The position numbers and the translations under genes are program-made. Positions 1 through 7,111 of a stretch of 42,808 nt of DNA are shown piece by piece. The stretch lies in assembly GCA_020832735.1 (NCBI GenBank), contig JAFIEB010000117.1, positions 1 through 42,808 on the forward strand, given 5' to 3'. A model generated the notes under the pieces. That model saw only the letters and a program-made list of their open reading frames with translations. It searched no databases and was not told the origin of the DNA. This DNA comes from Oceanicaulis sp. (GTDB lineage Bacteria > Pseudomonadota > Alphaproteobacteria > Caulobacterales > Maricaulaceae). Positions within the stretch are counted from its first letter, which is position 1, and each line of letters starts with the position of its first letter.

Positions 1-1
1 C

Positions 2-346
2 CGGCGCCTGCGCCGCGGCCGGGTGGAGCTCGAGGCGCGCCTTGACCTTCATGGCCTGACCGCCGCTGCGGCGCGCGCGCAATTGCTGGGATTTCTCACC
101 CGCGCCCACGCCCGCGGCCTGCACACCGTGCTGGTGATCACCGGCAAGGGCGCCGGCGCGCGCGCGCTGGACGAAAGCCGGTTCGAGCCCTGGAGCCCGG
201 ATGCGCGCCCGCTTGCAGGCGTTTTGCGCCGCGCCTTCACCGGCTGGATGCGCGAGCCGGACTTTGCGCCGCTGTGCGCAGGCTACAGCGCCGCTCACGC
301 CCGCCATGGCGGCGACGGGGCGTTCTACGTCATCATCCGGCGCTGA
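2..346 (+). CDS. Smr (MutS2 C-terminal-like) domain protein, 5' end outside window
   Basis: The reading frame is open from base 2, so the start lies upstream of the window; the GTG at 23 is probably not the true start. The visible residues carry the hallmarks of the Smr fold: RLDLHG near the beginning, then VLVITGKG, and a C-terminal stretch ending in an aromatic/hydrophobic strand (GAFYVIIRR). Stand-alone Smr proteins of alphaproteobacteria have an N-terminal extension of about 80-100 residues, which would be missing here. The domain is known as a DNA- or RNA-acting nuclease in several families; no specific substrate can be read from this fragment. The gene converges on the TetR gene with only four bases between the two stop codons. 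Confidence 0.85.
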   Translation, partial: RRLRRGRVELEARLDLHGLTAAAARAQLLGFLTRAHARGLHTVLVITGKGAGARALDESRFEPWSPDARPLAGVLRRAFTGWMREPDFAPLCAGYSAAHARHGGDGAFYVIIRR

Positions 347-354
347 GCGCTCAG
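343..354. repeat. 12-base palindrome holding both convergent stop codons
   Basis: CTGAGCGCTCAG is a perfect palindrome. It contains the TGA of the Smr gene (344-346) and, on the other strand, the TGA of the TetR gene (351-353). No T-run follows on either strand, so a role as terminator is doubtful; it may simply reflect shared stop-codon context. Confidence 0.5.
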
Positions 355-977
355 GACGGGCCTGACAGGCTGGCCTGGACCATGTGAGACAGCGCGGCCC
401 GCGCCCGCGCCCAGGCCGCGTCGTCTTGCGCCCCGCCTGCGCGCCCCGCCCGCGACGCGCTGCGCGCCAGCACGATCTGGTGGACGGCCGCGATCAGGAG
501 GGCGTTCACCGCCAGCGCGTCGATCCCGTCAGGCGGGGCCAGGCGGCCCTGCCGGCGCGCGATCCAGCCCGCCAGCATGCGCGTGCGCGCCCGGCTGAAG
601 GGCGCCAGCGCCGGGCCGGGGGCGGTGAGCTCCTGAAGCATGAATTTCTGCGCCGCCGGATCCGCATCCAGCGCGTCGAGATAGGCCAGCACGAGCTGGT
701 TGATCAGATCGCCATAGCTGGCCGCCGGGCCGGGCGGGGCGCACGCCTCCAGCGCGGCGGCCAGACGCGCGCCCTGCGCCTCGCCCAGCGCGGATACAAG
801 CGCGTCCATGCCTCCGAAATAGCGGTAGATCAGCTGCTTGTCACACCGCGCCGCGCGCGCCACGGCGTTCACGCCCAGACCCTGAAATCCGTGCGTGGTC
901 AGCACGCTGCGCGCCGCCTCGATCAGGCGGGCCTCGGTGGCGGCGCGATTGCGCGAAGCCGGTATTGAAGGCGTCAT
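351..977 (-). CDS. TetR/AcrR-family transcriptional regulator
   Basis: 208 residues, the usual size for a one-domain TetR repressor. Residues about 12-58 form the N-terminal helix-turn-helix, with RLIEAARSVLTTHGFQGLGVNAVARAARC followed by the recognition-helix region DKQLIYRYFGGMDAL, in which the YRYF motif is typical. The remainder is an alpha-helical ligand/dimer domain that gives no clue to the inducer. The gene is transcribed away from the deacetylase gene at 1137. A minus-strand -10 candidate TATACT (1008-1013) directly abuts a long perfect palindrome at 1014-1050, the expected arrangement for autorepression. The start at 977 is the first ATG of the conserved region. Confidence 0.92.
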   Translation of the reverse strand: MTPSIPASRNRAATEARLIEAARSVLTTHGFQGLGVNAVARAARCDKQLIYRYFGGMDALVSALGEAQGARLAAALEACAPPGPAASYGDLINQLVLAYLDALDADPAAQKFMLQELTAPGPALAPFSRARTRMLAGWIARRQGRLAPPDGIDALAVNALLIAAVHQIVLARSASRAGRAGGAQDDAAWARARAALSHMVQASLSGPS

Positions 978-1013
978 GACGATAGTCCGTTATGGCGGGC
1001 AAGGGGCAGTATA

Positions 1014-1050
1014 TCACTGAGCGGTGACAGCGCGTGTCACCGCTCAGTGA
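1014..1050. promoter_or_regulatory. Perfect 16-bp inverted repeat, likely operator of the adjacent TetR regulator
   Basis: Left arm TCACTGAGCGGTGACA (1014-1029), 5-base spacer GCGCG, right arm TGTCACCGCTCAGTGA (1035-1050); the arms are exact reverse complements. Each arm is itself an imperfect palindrome of the form TCAC-N6-GTGA, so the element looks like two adjoining repressor-dimer sites. It lies in the 159-bp gap between the TetR gene and the divergent deacetylase gene and abuts the TetR gene's candidate -10 (TATACT, minus strand, 1008-1013). Assignment to this TetR protein is inference from position and symmetry. Confidence 0.75.
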
Positions 1051-1067
1051 CAGATGGGGCGCCTTCG

Positions 1068-1082
1068 TTAACGCTTCTTTAC
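1068..1082 (+). promoter_or_regulatory. Possible CtrA box (TTAA-N7-TTAC)
   Basis: TTAA at 1068-1071 and TTAC at 1079-1082, seven bases apart, match the CtrA full site TTAA-N7-TTAA in seven of eight positions. It stands 55 bp upstream of the deacetylase start. A short degenerate motif such as this can occur by chance. Confidence 0.25.
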
Positions 1083-1136
1083 CCGGCGCGGCGGCAGGGT
1101 GGGTGCGAATCAGCGCGTCACGGAAAGTCCACCGAC

Positions 1137-2270
1137 ATGCCTGCGCCCCGTCCCGATCGCTCGCCCCTGCGCGGCCCGATGCTGGCCGGGCTGGCCGCAG
1201 CGTGCGCATTCATCGCCGGGGCGGGCGTGCTGGCGGTGTTTTCCGGCGGTGAGCCGGGACCGGCTGGCGCCGGCGCCGACATCACGCCGCGCCCTGAACC
1301 GGTGATCACCGCCGAAGCCGCCCCGTACGTGCCCGAAGCGCCGTCCGCCCCGTTTGATGACGGCCCGGCCGACGATGTCTCCCTGCCGGGCGTGGCCGAT
1401 ACCGAAACGGCGCTCGGCGCCCCCCAGACGCCAGCCCAGATCCCTGCCCGCCCCGACGCCCCGCGCGCGCCGCTGCCGGGTCTGTTTGAGGACGGGCCGG
1501 GCGGACCCCTGCCGGTGATCAACGCGGACGGGCGGCGCCCCGACGAGGCCTATGCCCGCGCCCATGCGCCGCGCACCGGTCCGGTGGTGGCCCTGGTCGT
1601 TGGGGGGCTGGGCATGTCCGAGCGCCTGACTGCGCAGGCCATCGAGACCCTGCCGCCGGAAGTGACGTTGAGCTTTGCGCCCTATGCGCGCGATCTGCAG
1701 AGCTGGATCGACCGGGCGCGCGCGGCCGGCCACGAGGTGCTGATCGAGCTGCCCATGGAGCCGTTCGATTATCCCAATAACGATCCGGGCCCCTACACCC
1801 TGCTGGCCGAGGCCGGCGCGGCGGAGAACGAGCGCCGGCTGGCCTGGCTGCTCTCGCGCGGAGCGGGCTATGCCGGGGTGATCAATTATCAGGGCGCGCG
1901 TCTGGGCGCGGCCCAGGCGCCGCTGGCGCGCATCTTCACCCGGCTGGAGGCGCGCGGCCTGACCATGTTTCATGACGGCGCGGGCCGGCGCCCGGTGATC
2001 GAGGCGGCCGGGCGCGAGGCGGGCGCGCGACTGGTCATGGCCGACCGGGTGGTCGACGCCGATCCCAGCCCGCAGGCGGTGGAGCAGCGGCTTCTGGAGC
2101 TGGAGGCGCTGGCGCTGCAGAACGGCTCGGCGCTGGGCTCGGGCTTCGCCTATCCGGTGACGGTGGAGGCCGCCAGCGCCTGGGCCGAGGGCCTGGCGCG
2201 GCGCGGTTATGTGCTGGCGCCGGCCAGCCATGTCGCGCGCCTGCGCCGCGCGGACGGCCAGGAGACATGA
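1137..2270 (+). CDS. Divergent polysaccharide deacetylase family protein (YibQ/DUF610-like)
   Basis: 377 residues. The N terminus has one membrane anchor or signal segment at about 17-38 (LAGLAAACAFIAGAGVLAVF), then a long Pro/Ala-rich linker to about residue 140, then the conserved domain starting PVVALVVGGLGMSERLTAQA and including the strand motifs VTLSFAPYA, HEVLIELPMEP and YAGVINYQGAR. This is the divergent polysaccharide-deacetylase fold exported to the periplasm; a glycan substrate is presumed from the family and has not been established. The ATG at 1137 is preferred over the upstream in-frame ATG at 1047, which would fall inside the palindromic operator. The stop overlaps the rppH start by four bases (ATGA), indicating translational coupling, as is usual for this gene pair in related bacteria. 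Confidence 0.88.
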   Translation: MPAPRPDRSPLRGPMLAGLAAACAFIAGAGVLAVFSGGEPGPAGAGADITPRPEPVITAEAAPYVPEAPSAPFDDGPADDVSLPGVADTETALGAPQTPAQIPARPDAPRAPLPGLFEDGPGGPLPVINADGRRPDEAYARAHAPRTGPVVALVVGGLGMSERLTAQAIETLPPEVTLSFAPYARDLQSWIDRARAAGHEVLIELPMEPFDYPNNDPGPYTLLAEAGAAENERRLAWLLSRGAGYAGVINYQGARLGAAQAPLARIFTRLEARGLTMFHDGAGRRPVIEAAGREAGARLVMADRVVDADPSPQAVEQRLLELEALALQNGSALGSGFAYPVTVEAASAWAEGLARRGYVLAPASHVARLRRADGQET

Positions 2271-2770
2271 CCGGGCCGCACGATCCCTATCCCGATCATC
2301 GCCCCAATGCCGGCGTCGTGCTGTTCGACCGGCGCGGCCTGGTCTGGATGGGCAAGCGCTACGCCCAAGGCGGCCCCTGGGTCTGGCAGTTTCCGCAAGG
2401 CGGGCTGGATGCGGGCGAGGACCCGGAAACCGGCGCGCTGCGCGAGCTGTATGAAGAGACCGGAATCACGGACGATCTGGTCGAGAAGATCGGCGAGATT
2501 CCCGGCTGGCTGGCCTATGACTTTCCGCCCGACGTGCTGGCCCAGCGCCGGCGCAATGACTGGAAAGGCCAGAAACAGCGCTGGTTCGCCTTCCGCTTTC
2601 TGGGCACCGACGCCGCCTTCGACCTCAAGGCCGTGCCGCCGCAGGAATTCGAGGGTTTCCGGTGGACGCCGCTGGCCGATACGCCCGGCCTGATCATCCC
2701 GTGGAAGCGTCCGGTCTATGAGGCCGTGGCGAAAGCCTTCGCCCACCTTACAGGCCCGGCTGGTTCCTGA
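2267..2770 (+). CDS. rppH: RNA pyrophosphohydrolase RppH (Nudix)
   Basis: 167 residues. The Nudix box G-x5-E-x7-REUxEExGU is complete at residues 45-67, with catalytic glutamates in RELYEETG. The N-terminal YRPNAG-like motif (HRPNAGVVL), WQFPQGG, and the WKGQKQRWF segment are characteristic of RppH, which removes pyrophosphate from 5'-triphosphate mRNA ends and so starts RNase E-dependent decay in the cytoplasm. It overlaps the upstream deacetylase by four bases and converges with the next gene, overlapping its 3' end by 23 bases. Confidence 0.95.
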   Translation: MTGPHDPYPDHRPNAGVVLFDRRGLVWMGKRYAQGGPWVWQFPQGGLDAGEDPETGALRELYEETGITDDLVEKIGEIPGWLAYDFPPDVLAQRRRNDWKGQKQRWFAFRFLGTDAAFDLKAVPPQEFEGFRWTPLADTPGLIIPWKRPVYEAVAKAFAHLTGPAGS

Positions 2771-3383
2771 ACTGCGCGCCGCCATAGTCGGGGCAGCGCT
2801 CGACGGGCGTGTAGGCCTCCGGACCCGCCAGCCAGCACCGGTCCAGGATTGAGCAGAAACACAGCTCGGCCTCCATGACGCCGATCACGGCCATCAGGCG
2901 CGCGGCCTCGCCCGCGCCGCGCACCGACAGGACGGACGCCGATTCGCCCGGCGCGAAAATCCGCCCGGCGACATAGCTGTAGGAGCGTTCTGCGCCGTCC
3001 GCCTCGCCCATGCGGTCAAAGATGTCCTGGAAGCTGGTGACGGGCTCGCCGTCCAGCATGATCCGCATGGCCCGGATCTCGGCCGGGCCGACGCCATGAT
3101 TGGCGATCACGAACTCGAAGCTTTCGGTGCGTCCCGCGTCGGCGTTCATGTTCACATAGCTGACTATGCGCGGCCAGGTCTGGGCCTCAAGCTGGACGCG
3201 CGTGGCGTCGGCCTGGGTCCAGGCCGCATACATGGCTGCGCATGAAATCAGCACCGCCACCACCGCTGTGACGGTCTGGGCGGCGGCCATGCGCGCAAAG
3301 AAACGCTCGCTGGGCGACAAATGCCCCCTGGCGGCGGATTCAGGCGGGGGGGCGGGCGCGCCGGAAGGCGGATCGTCACTCAT
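2748..3383 (-). CDS. Single-pass membrane protein of unknown function
   Basis: 211 residues. A Pro/Ala-rich cytoplasmic N terminus (1-32) is followed by one clear transmembrane segment at about 33-54 (MAAAQTVTAVVAVLISCAAMYAAW), then an extracytoplasmic domain with predicted beta character (FEFVIANHGVGPAEIRAMRIMLDG), reminiscent of the small membrane proteins with a beta-sandwich tail seen across proteobacteria. The end is cysteine-rich (CFCSILDRC and a later Cys), suggesting disulfides. No function is recognised. It lies 27 bp downstream of the lipoprotein gene at 3929 on the same strand and probably shares its transcript. Its last 23 bases overlap rppH from the other strand. Confidence 0.7.
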   Translation of the reverse strand: MSDDPPSGAPAPPPESAARGHLSPSERFFARMAAAQTVTAVVAVLISCAAMYAAWTQADATRVQLEAQTWPRIVSYVNMNADAGRTESFEFVIANHGVGPAEIRAMRIMLDGEPVTSFQDIFDRMGEADGAERSYSYVAGRIFAPGESASVLSVRGAGEAARLMAVIGVMEAELCFCSILDRCWLAGPEAYTPVERCPDYGGAQFRNQPGL

Positions 3384-3410
3384 CCGGCGCCCCCTTCAGT
3401 CTTGCAGGCC

Positions 3411-3929
3411 CTAGCTGCGCGGCGCGCGCGCGACGGGGCCGAGATTGGCCACCACCTGGCGGGCGTCGAAGGCGTCCGGGCCGCCGGGCGATTCGCCGCG
3501 CGCGAGCACGATCTCGGCGGTGGCCTCAAAGCGCGTCACCTCGCGCACATGGACATCGTCCCAGAACGGATCGCGCCAGCCATACCAGCCGTAACTCGGA
3601 TGGAAATAGCGGTAGCCGAAGCCGTAGCGCGAACGGAACGGATCGCCCGTGCCGACAAAGCGCCGGTCGGTGTCAGTGTCGCGCCGCATCAGGATGAAGT
3701 GGTCGGCCCCGTTCTCCAGCGTCAGCTCGGCTGCGCGCAGGAGCAGGAAGGTCTCCACCGTCTCGCGGTCTGTGAGCGTATTGCCGCGGAAGCTGACCGT
3801 GTAGCGGTTATCCTCGATCTGCTGGTGCCGGTAGCCGAACCCGCCCGGTTCGGCCTGTTGATAGGGCGTGGGCGTGCTGCAGGCCGCCAGCGCGCCGCCC
3901 AGTGCGATGATTGCTAGAATCCTCAGCAT
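3411..3929 (-). CDS. CC0125/CC1285-family lipoprotein
   Basis: 172 residues. A type II signal peptide ends in the lipobox LAAC with Cys17. The mature part contains the NRYTVSFRGNTLTDRETVETFLLLRAAELTLENG region, where an ordered run of charged and helix-forming residues precedes the Tyr/Trp/Gly-rich FGYRYFHPSYGWYGW segment. This combination matches the lipoprotein family named after two Caulobacter genes; its role is unknown. The ATG at 3929 is chosen over the longer frame because it begins the signal peptide and has AGAAGGA about ten bases upstream. It probably forms a two-gene transcript with the membrane protein downstream. Confidence 0.85.
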   Translation of the reverse strand: MLRILAIIALGGALAACSTPTPYQQAEPGGFGYRHQQIEDNRYTVSFRGNTLTDRETVETFLLLRAAELTLENGADHFILMRRDTDTDRRFVGTGDPFRSRYGFGYRYFHPSYGWYGWRDPFWDDVHVREVTRFEATAEIVLARGESPGGPDAFDARQVVANLGPVARAPRS

Positions 3930-3966
3930 GGCTTGCCAGTCCTTCTCGTTCGCCCCCTGAGCCTCT

Positions 3967-3995
3967 AGTATGGTTAACTCGGGCCGGTCTGGAAA
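3967..3995 (-). promoter_or_regulatory. Candidate sigma-70 promoter for the lipoprotein gene
   Basis: On the minus strand TTTCCA (3990-3995) and CATACT (3967-3972) are separated by exactly 17 bases, 38 bp upstream of the ATG at 3929. Each hexamer matches the consensus in four of six positions. Confidence 0.4.
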
Positions 3996-4070
3996 GGCCG
4001 GAGCGTTCACGTTTCGCGCGGCGCCGCCTGATGGCGGGCCAGAGCGCGCAGAAATCGCGGGGCCGGGCAC

Positions 4071-4715
4071 ATGGACATGGCGATGCGCAGCTTCCTGCTG
4101 GCCGGCGTGCTGGCCCTGATCGCCGCCGCGGCGCTGGCCGGCTGGTGGTTCCTGGTCCGCGAGCCCGCGCCGGACAGCCTGCAGCTGGAGGACGATCCGT
4201 ATTTGCGCGGCGACGGCGCCCGCATTGAGGGCTCGCTGCGCGACGAGTTCGGCGAGCCGGGCCGGGCGGCGCGCGAGGATGAAATCCGCATCACGGTCGG
4301 CCAGGGCCTGGCCGGGCGCTCAGATCCCGGATCGGCGCTGGACGGCCCGCCGCGTTTCGCCGGGGCGGGCGGGTCTGATGATCCCGAAACCCCCTGGTGG
4401 CGCAGAGAGGGCGCGCCCTTCATCTCCGAGCCGGCGCGTGATCTGCCGCGCGGCACGCCCGCCGAGCGGGTCGAGGCCGATTGCCGCGACCGGGGCGGGC
4501 GCGCCTGGGCGTGCCGCTGCCTGGTGCGGGTGGCGCGCGCCCGGCTCAGCGATGAGGGGTTTGAGTTTCTGTCCCTGGCCGAAGAGACCGGCGACCGCGA
4601 CGCGCGCCTGACGCGCGCCCGCCTGCCTGTGCGCGCCCTGCCCGAGCTGTCGGCGGCCCTGATCGGGGTGCATGTGGAGGCCGACCGGCGCTGCGGCGCC
4701 GGCCTCACGCCCTGA
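4071..4715 (+). CDS. Membrane-anchored protein of unknown function
   Basis: 214 residues. One N-terminal transmembrane segment at about 8-28 (FLLAGVLALIAAAALAGWWFLV) is followed by an acidic, Arg- and Pro-rich region predicted to lie outside the cytoplasm. The C-terminal third has four cysteines (CRDRGGRAWACRC and a late Cys), compatible with disulfide bonding, and may form a small folded domain. The start could be ATG 4071, 4077 or 4083; no strong ribosome binding site separates them. It is divergent from the lipoprotein gene (141-bp gap) and converges with usg. I do not recognise the family. Confidence 0.65.
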   Translation: MDMAMRSFLLAGVLALIAAAALAGWWFLVREPAPDSLQLEDDPYLRGDGARIEGSLRDEFGEPGRAAREDEIRITVGQGLAGRSDPGSALDGPPRFAGAGGSDDPETPWWRREGAPFISEPARDLPRGTPAERVEADCRDRGGRAWACRCLVRVARARLSDEGFEFLSLAEETGDRDARLTRARLPVRALPELSAALIGVHVEADRRCGAGLTP

Positions 4716-4770
4716 TCCGGCGCCAGAGCGGCCTTTTTGGGGCGCCAGAGGGGCGTATTCTGGCGCCGGA
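4716..4770. terminator. Nested inverted repeats between convergent genes
   Basis: TCCGGCGCCAGA (4716-4727) and TCTGGCGCCGGA (4759-4770) are perfect 12-base complements. A second copy of the left arm, GGCGCCAGA (4741-4749), can instead pair with TCTGGCGCC (4759-4767) across a 9-base loop, so two exclusive hairpins are possible. A T5 run sits at 4733-4737, between the two left-arm copies. The position between the stops at 4715 and 4824 suggests bidirectional termination. Confidence 0.5.
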
Positions 4771-4823
4771 ACGCGGGATAGCGGCGCGGTGTATCCACGC
4801 CGCCATCATCAGCCTTGTCCGCG

Positions 4824-5096
4824 CTATTGCAGCCGCAATTCCAGATCGGCCCGGCGCCAGGCCATCGGCTTGATCAGCCCGGCATGGGCCACCTCCACCG
4901 TGTGGATAACCGCCTCGATCTCGCGCCGCCAGAAGTCGAGAAACTGCATCAGGCGCGGATAGTCCGGCGCCCGGTCCCAGGTCTGCCACAGGAAGCTCTG
5001 CAGCAGGCCGGGATGGTCGGGCATGTGGTACAGCACCGAGGCGGTGGTCAGGCGCGCCCCCTTCAGCGCGCGTTCGAAATCAGGATCTGTGCGCAT
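4824..5096 (-). CDS. usg: Usg family protein
   Basis: 90 residues, the normal length of Usg. The hallmark order is intact: DFERALKGARLTTASVLYHMPDHPGLLQSFLWQ, then DYPRLMQFLDFWRREIEAVIHTVEVAHAGLIKP. Usg is a small conserved alphaproteobacterial protein first described upstream of trpF in Caulobacter; its biochemical role is not known. The ATG at 5096 is chosen because GGAGGGA stands about six bases before it; an in-frame ATG nine codons upstream lacks such a site. Here it is a single-gene unit following the CDF exporter on the same strand, with a hairpin between the two. Confidence 0.9.
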   Translation of the reverse strand: MRTDPDFERALKGARLTTASVLYHMPDHPGLLQSFLWQTWDRAPDYPRLMQFLDFWRREIEAVIHTVEVAHAGLIKPMAWRRADLELRLQ

Positions 5097-5185
5097 GCTT
5101 TCCCTCCATGTGCAGGCCTGCAAGCTTGACAGCGCCGTGCGCCTGCATCAAGAGGATGCGCCCGCAAACATGAATGAAATCAATA

Positions 5186-5219
5186 CGCTGGCAGCGTTCT
5201 CCAGAGAGTGCTGCCAGCG
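5186..5219 (-). terminator. Hairpin just after the CDF exporter stop
   Basis: CGCTGGCAGC (5186-5195) and GCTGCCAGCG (5210-5219) form a perfect 10-bp stem with a 14-base loop. It begins three bases after the stop codon of the exporter gene. Read on the minus strand the stem is followed by TATTGATTTCATT, a weak T-rich tail, so it is a plausible but atypical terminator. Confidence 0.5.
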
Positions 5220-5221
5220 CG

Positions 5222-6202
5222 TCAGCCGCCGTCCGGTTCAGGATCGTCCGGCGGGCTGTCCGCGCCCTTGAACCAGGGGTGGCCGTGAAACGCGCCGGCG
5301 CTTGAGGGCTCTGGATGGATGATAACGTCGGCGGCCGGCCAGGCCTCGGCGATGCGCGCCTCGGCGGCCGACAGCACGTCATGGGCCTCGGCCAGGGACA
5401 GGGCGTCGTCTAGCTGCATGTGCATCTGAACGTGGATAAACGGGCCCGAGGCGCGGGTGCGCAGCTGGCTGACGCCGCGCACGCGCGGGTCATCGCCCGC
5501 CAGCGCCCGGATCTCGGCCCGGTCGGCGTCGGGCAGTTCACGATCCATGAGATTTTCCAAGGCCTTGCGGGCGATGTTGAGCGCCGTCCACACCAGCCAG
5601 AGCGCCACGCCCGCCGCGATCAGCGGATCGGCGCGCTCGACCCCGGCCACCGCCAGAAGAATCGCCGCCATCACGGCCAGATTGGCCCCCAGATCAGACA
5701 GGTAATGGGCCCGGTCCCCGGCCACCGCCAGTGAGCCCGTGCGCGCCACGGCCCGCGCCTGGGCGCGCACCAGCAGCACGGTGACGAGCGTTGAAATCAC
5801 CATGACGCCAAGGGCGATCCCGCCAGCGGCCACAGGCTGGGGGTCGAGAAACCTCAGCCAGGCCTCGCGCAGGATCAGCGCTGCGGAAAACGCCACCAGC
5901 ACCGCCTGGAACAGGCCCGCCAGCGCCTCGGCCTTGCCATGGCCGTAGCGGTGCTCGGCGTCGGCGGGGCTGGCCGCATAGCGCACGGCGAAAAATGTGA
6001 TCAGCGAGGCGGCCAGATCCAGCGCGCTGTCAGCCATGGAGGCCAGCATCGCCACCGATCCCGACATCAGATACGCCGCCAGCTTGATCGCCACCAGAAA
6101 ACACGCCGTCAGCACCGACAGGCGGGTGATGCGCGACGTGATGGCGCGTGCTTCCAGCGGGGCGAGCTTGCCCGGACCGCCGGGCGGGGCGTCATGGGGC
6201 AT
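5222..6202 (-). CDS. Cation diffusion facilitator (CDF/FieF-like) metal exporter
   Basis: 326 residues. Six hydrophobic helices lie between about 25 and 225, followed by a cytoplasmic domain of about 80 residues. The transport-site motifs of the Zn/Fe/Cd-exporting FieF type are visible: DSALD in the second helix (residues 58-62) and HYLSD in the fifth. HRYGHGKAEAL between helices two and three is also typical. The protein exchanges divalent metal for protons across the inner membrane; which metal cannot be read from sequence. The ATG at 6202 has GGGAG about eight bases upstream and removes a 14-residue non-conserved extension. The C-terminal domain carries the expected histidines (HVQMHMQL, VIIHPEP). 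Confidence 0.92.
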   Translation of the reverse strand: MPHDAPPGGPGKLAPLEARAITSRITRLSVLTACFLVAIKLAAYLMSGSVAMLASMADSALDLAASLITFFAVRYAASPADAEHRYGHGKAEALAGLFQAVLVAFSAALILREAWLRFLDPQPVAAGGIALGVMVISTLVTVLLVRAQARAVARTGSLAVAGDRAHYLSDLGANLAVMAAILLAVAGVERADPLIAAGVALWLVWTALNIARKALENLMDRELPDADRAEIRALAGDDPRVRGVSQLRTRASGPFIHVQMHMQLDDALSLAEAHDVLSAAEARIAEAWPAADVIIHPEPSSAGAFHGHPWFKGADSPPDDPEPDGG

Positions 6203-6301
6203 GGGGCGGGCTCCCGTCGGTGTGTGCTTGCGGGCTTGGCCCAAGCCCCGTATCAGCCCAGCATCGCGCTGTCATCATCCGCCTGCCCCGGGGACGTCCA
6301 C

Positions 6302-7102
6302 ATGACCCTGTTCACCCTGATCCTGCTCGCATTGGTGCAGGGGCTGACCGAGTTTCTGCCGGTTTCGTCCTCGGCGCACCTCATTCTAGCGCCCGAGGCG
6401 GCGGGGTTTGAGGATCAGGGGGTTTTGATCGACCTCATGGCCCATGTGGGCTCGCTGGTGGCGGTGCTGATTTATTTCCGGCGCGACGTGATGGCGGTGA
6501 TCACGGGCAAGTTCGCTCTGCTGCAGGGCAAGGTGACCGAGGGCGGGCGCCTCGCGCTGCTGATCGCCGTGGCGACGCCGCCCGTGCTGATCTTTGGCGG
6601 CATTCTCTATTTTGCAGGCCTCGCCGAAGCGATGCGCTCGCCGGCCTTGCTGGCCTGGATGCTGATCCTGTTCGCGATACCGCTGTGGGCGGCGGACCAT
6701 TTCGGGCGCAAGACCGTCACCACCGAGACGCTGGGCTTTCGCTCCGCCATCCTCCTGGGCCTGGCTCAGGCGCTGGCCCTGATCCCGGGCGCCAGCCGGT
6801 CTGGCGTCACCATGACGGCGGCGCGGGCGCTGGGCATGGAGCGCTCTGAAGCGGCGCGCTTTTCCATGCTGATGTCGATCCCGGTGATCGCCGCCTTTGG
6901 CCTGGTCGCCGTGATCGAGCTGTCGCGCGGCGGCGCACTGGGCGCCAGCCTGACCGACGGGCTGATTATCGCCGTCCTGTCCTTCTTCGCCGCCTATCTG
7001 GCCATCGCCGTGCTGATGCGCTTCGTCGCCCGGATCGGGTTTCTGCCCTTCGTGATCTACCGCTTCGCCCTGGGCGGGCTGATCCTCTGGCTGATGGTCT
7101 AG
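6302..7102 (+). CDS. uppP: Undecaprenyl-diphosphatase UppP (BacA)
   Basis: 266 residues, with eight hydrophobic helices. Both signature motifs are present: the N-terminal LVQGLTEFLPVSSSAHLIL and the later PGASRSGVTM, which carry the catalytic Glu/Ser/Arg residues. The enzyme dephosphorylates undecaprenyl pyrophosphate at the membrane, recycling the lipid carrier for peptidoglycan and other surface glycans. The ATG at 6302 follows GGGGA by seven bases; the much longer frame upstream overlaps the divergent CDF gene and is not coding. It converges with the LytTR gene, leaving a 9-bp gap. Confidence 0.95.
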   Translation: MTLFTLILLALVQGLTEFLPVSSSAHLILAPEAAGFEDQGVLIDLMAHVGSLVAVLIYFRRDVMAVITGKFALLQGKVTEGGRLALLIAVATPPVLIFGGILYFAGLAEAMRSPALLAWMLILFAIPLWAADHFGRKTVTTETLGFRSAILLGLAQALALIPGASRSGVTMTAARALGMERSEAARFSMLMSIPVIAAFGLVAVIELSRGGALGASLTDGLIIAVLSFFAAYLAIAVLMRFVARIGFLPFVIYRFALGGLILWLMV

Positions 7103-7111
7103 AGCCTGATT

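Noticed and set aside
1110-2231. A long antisense frame over the deacetylase gene
   Set aside because: It mirrors codon bias, has no recognisable domain, and the sense frame has clear family motifs.
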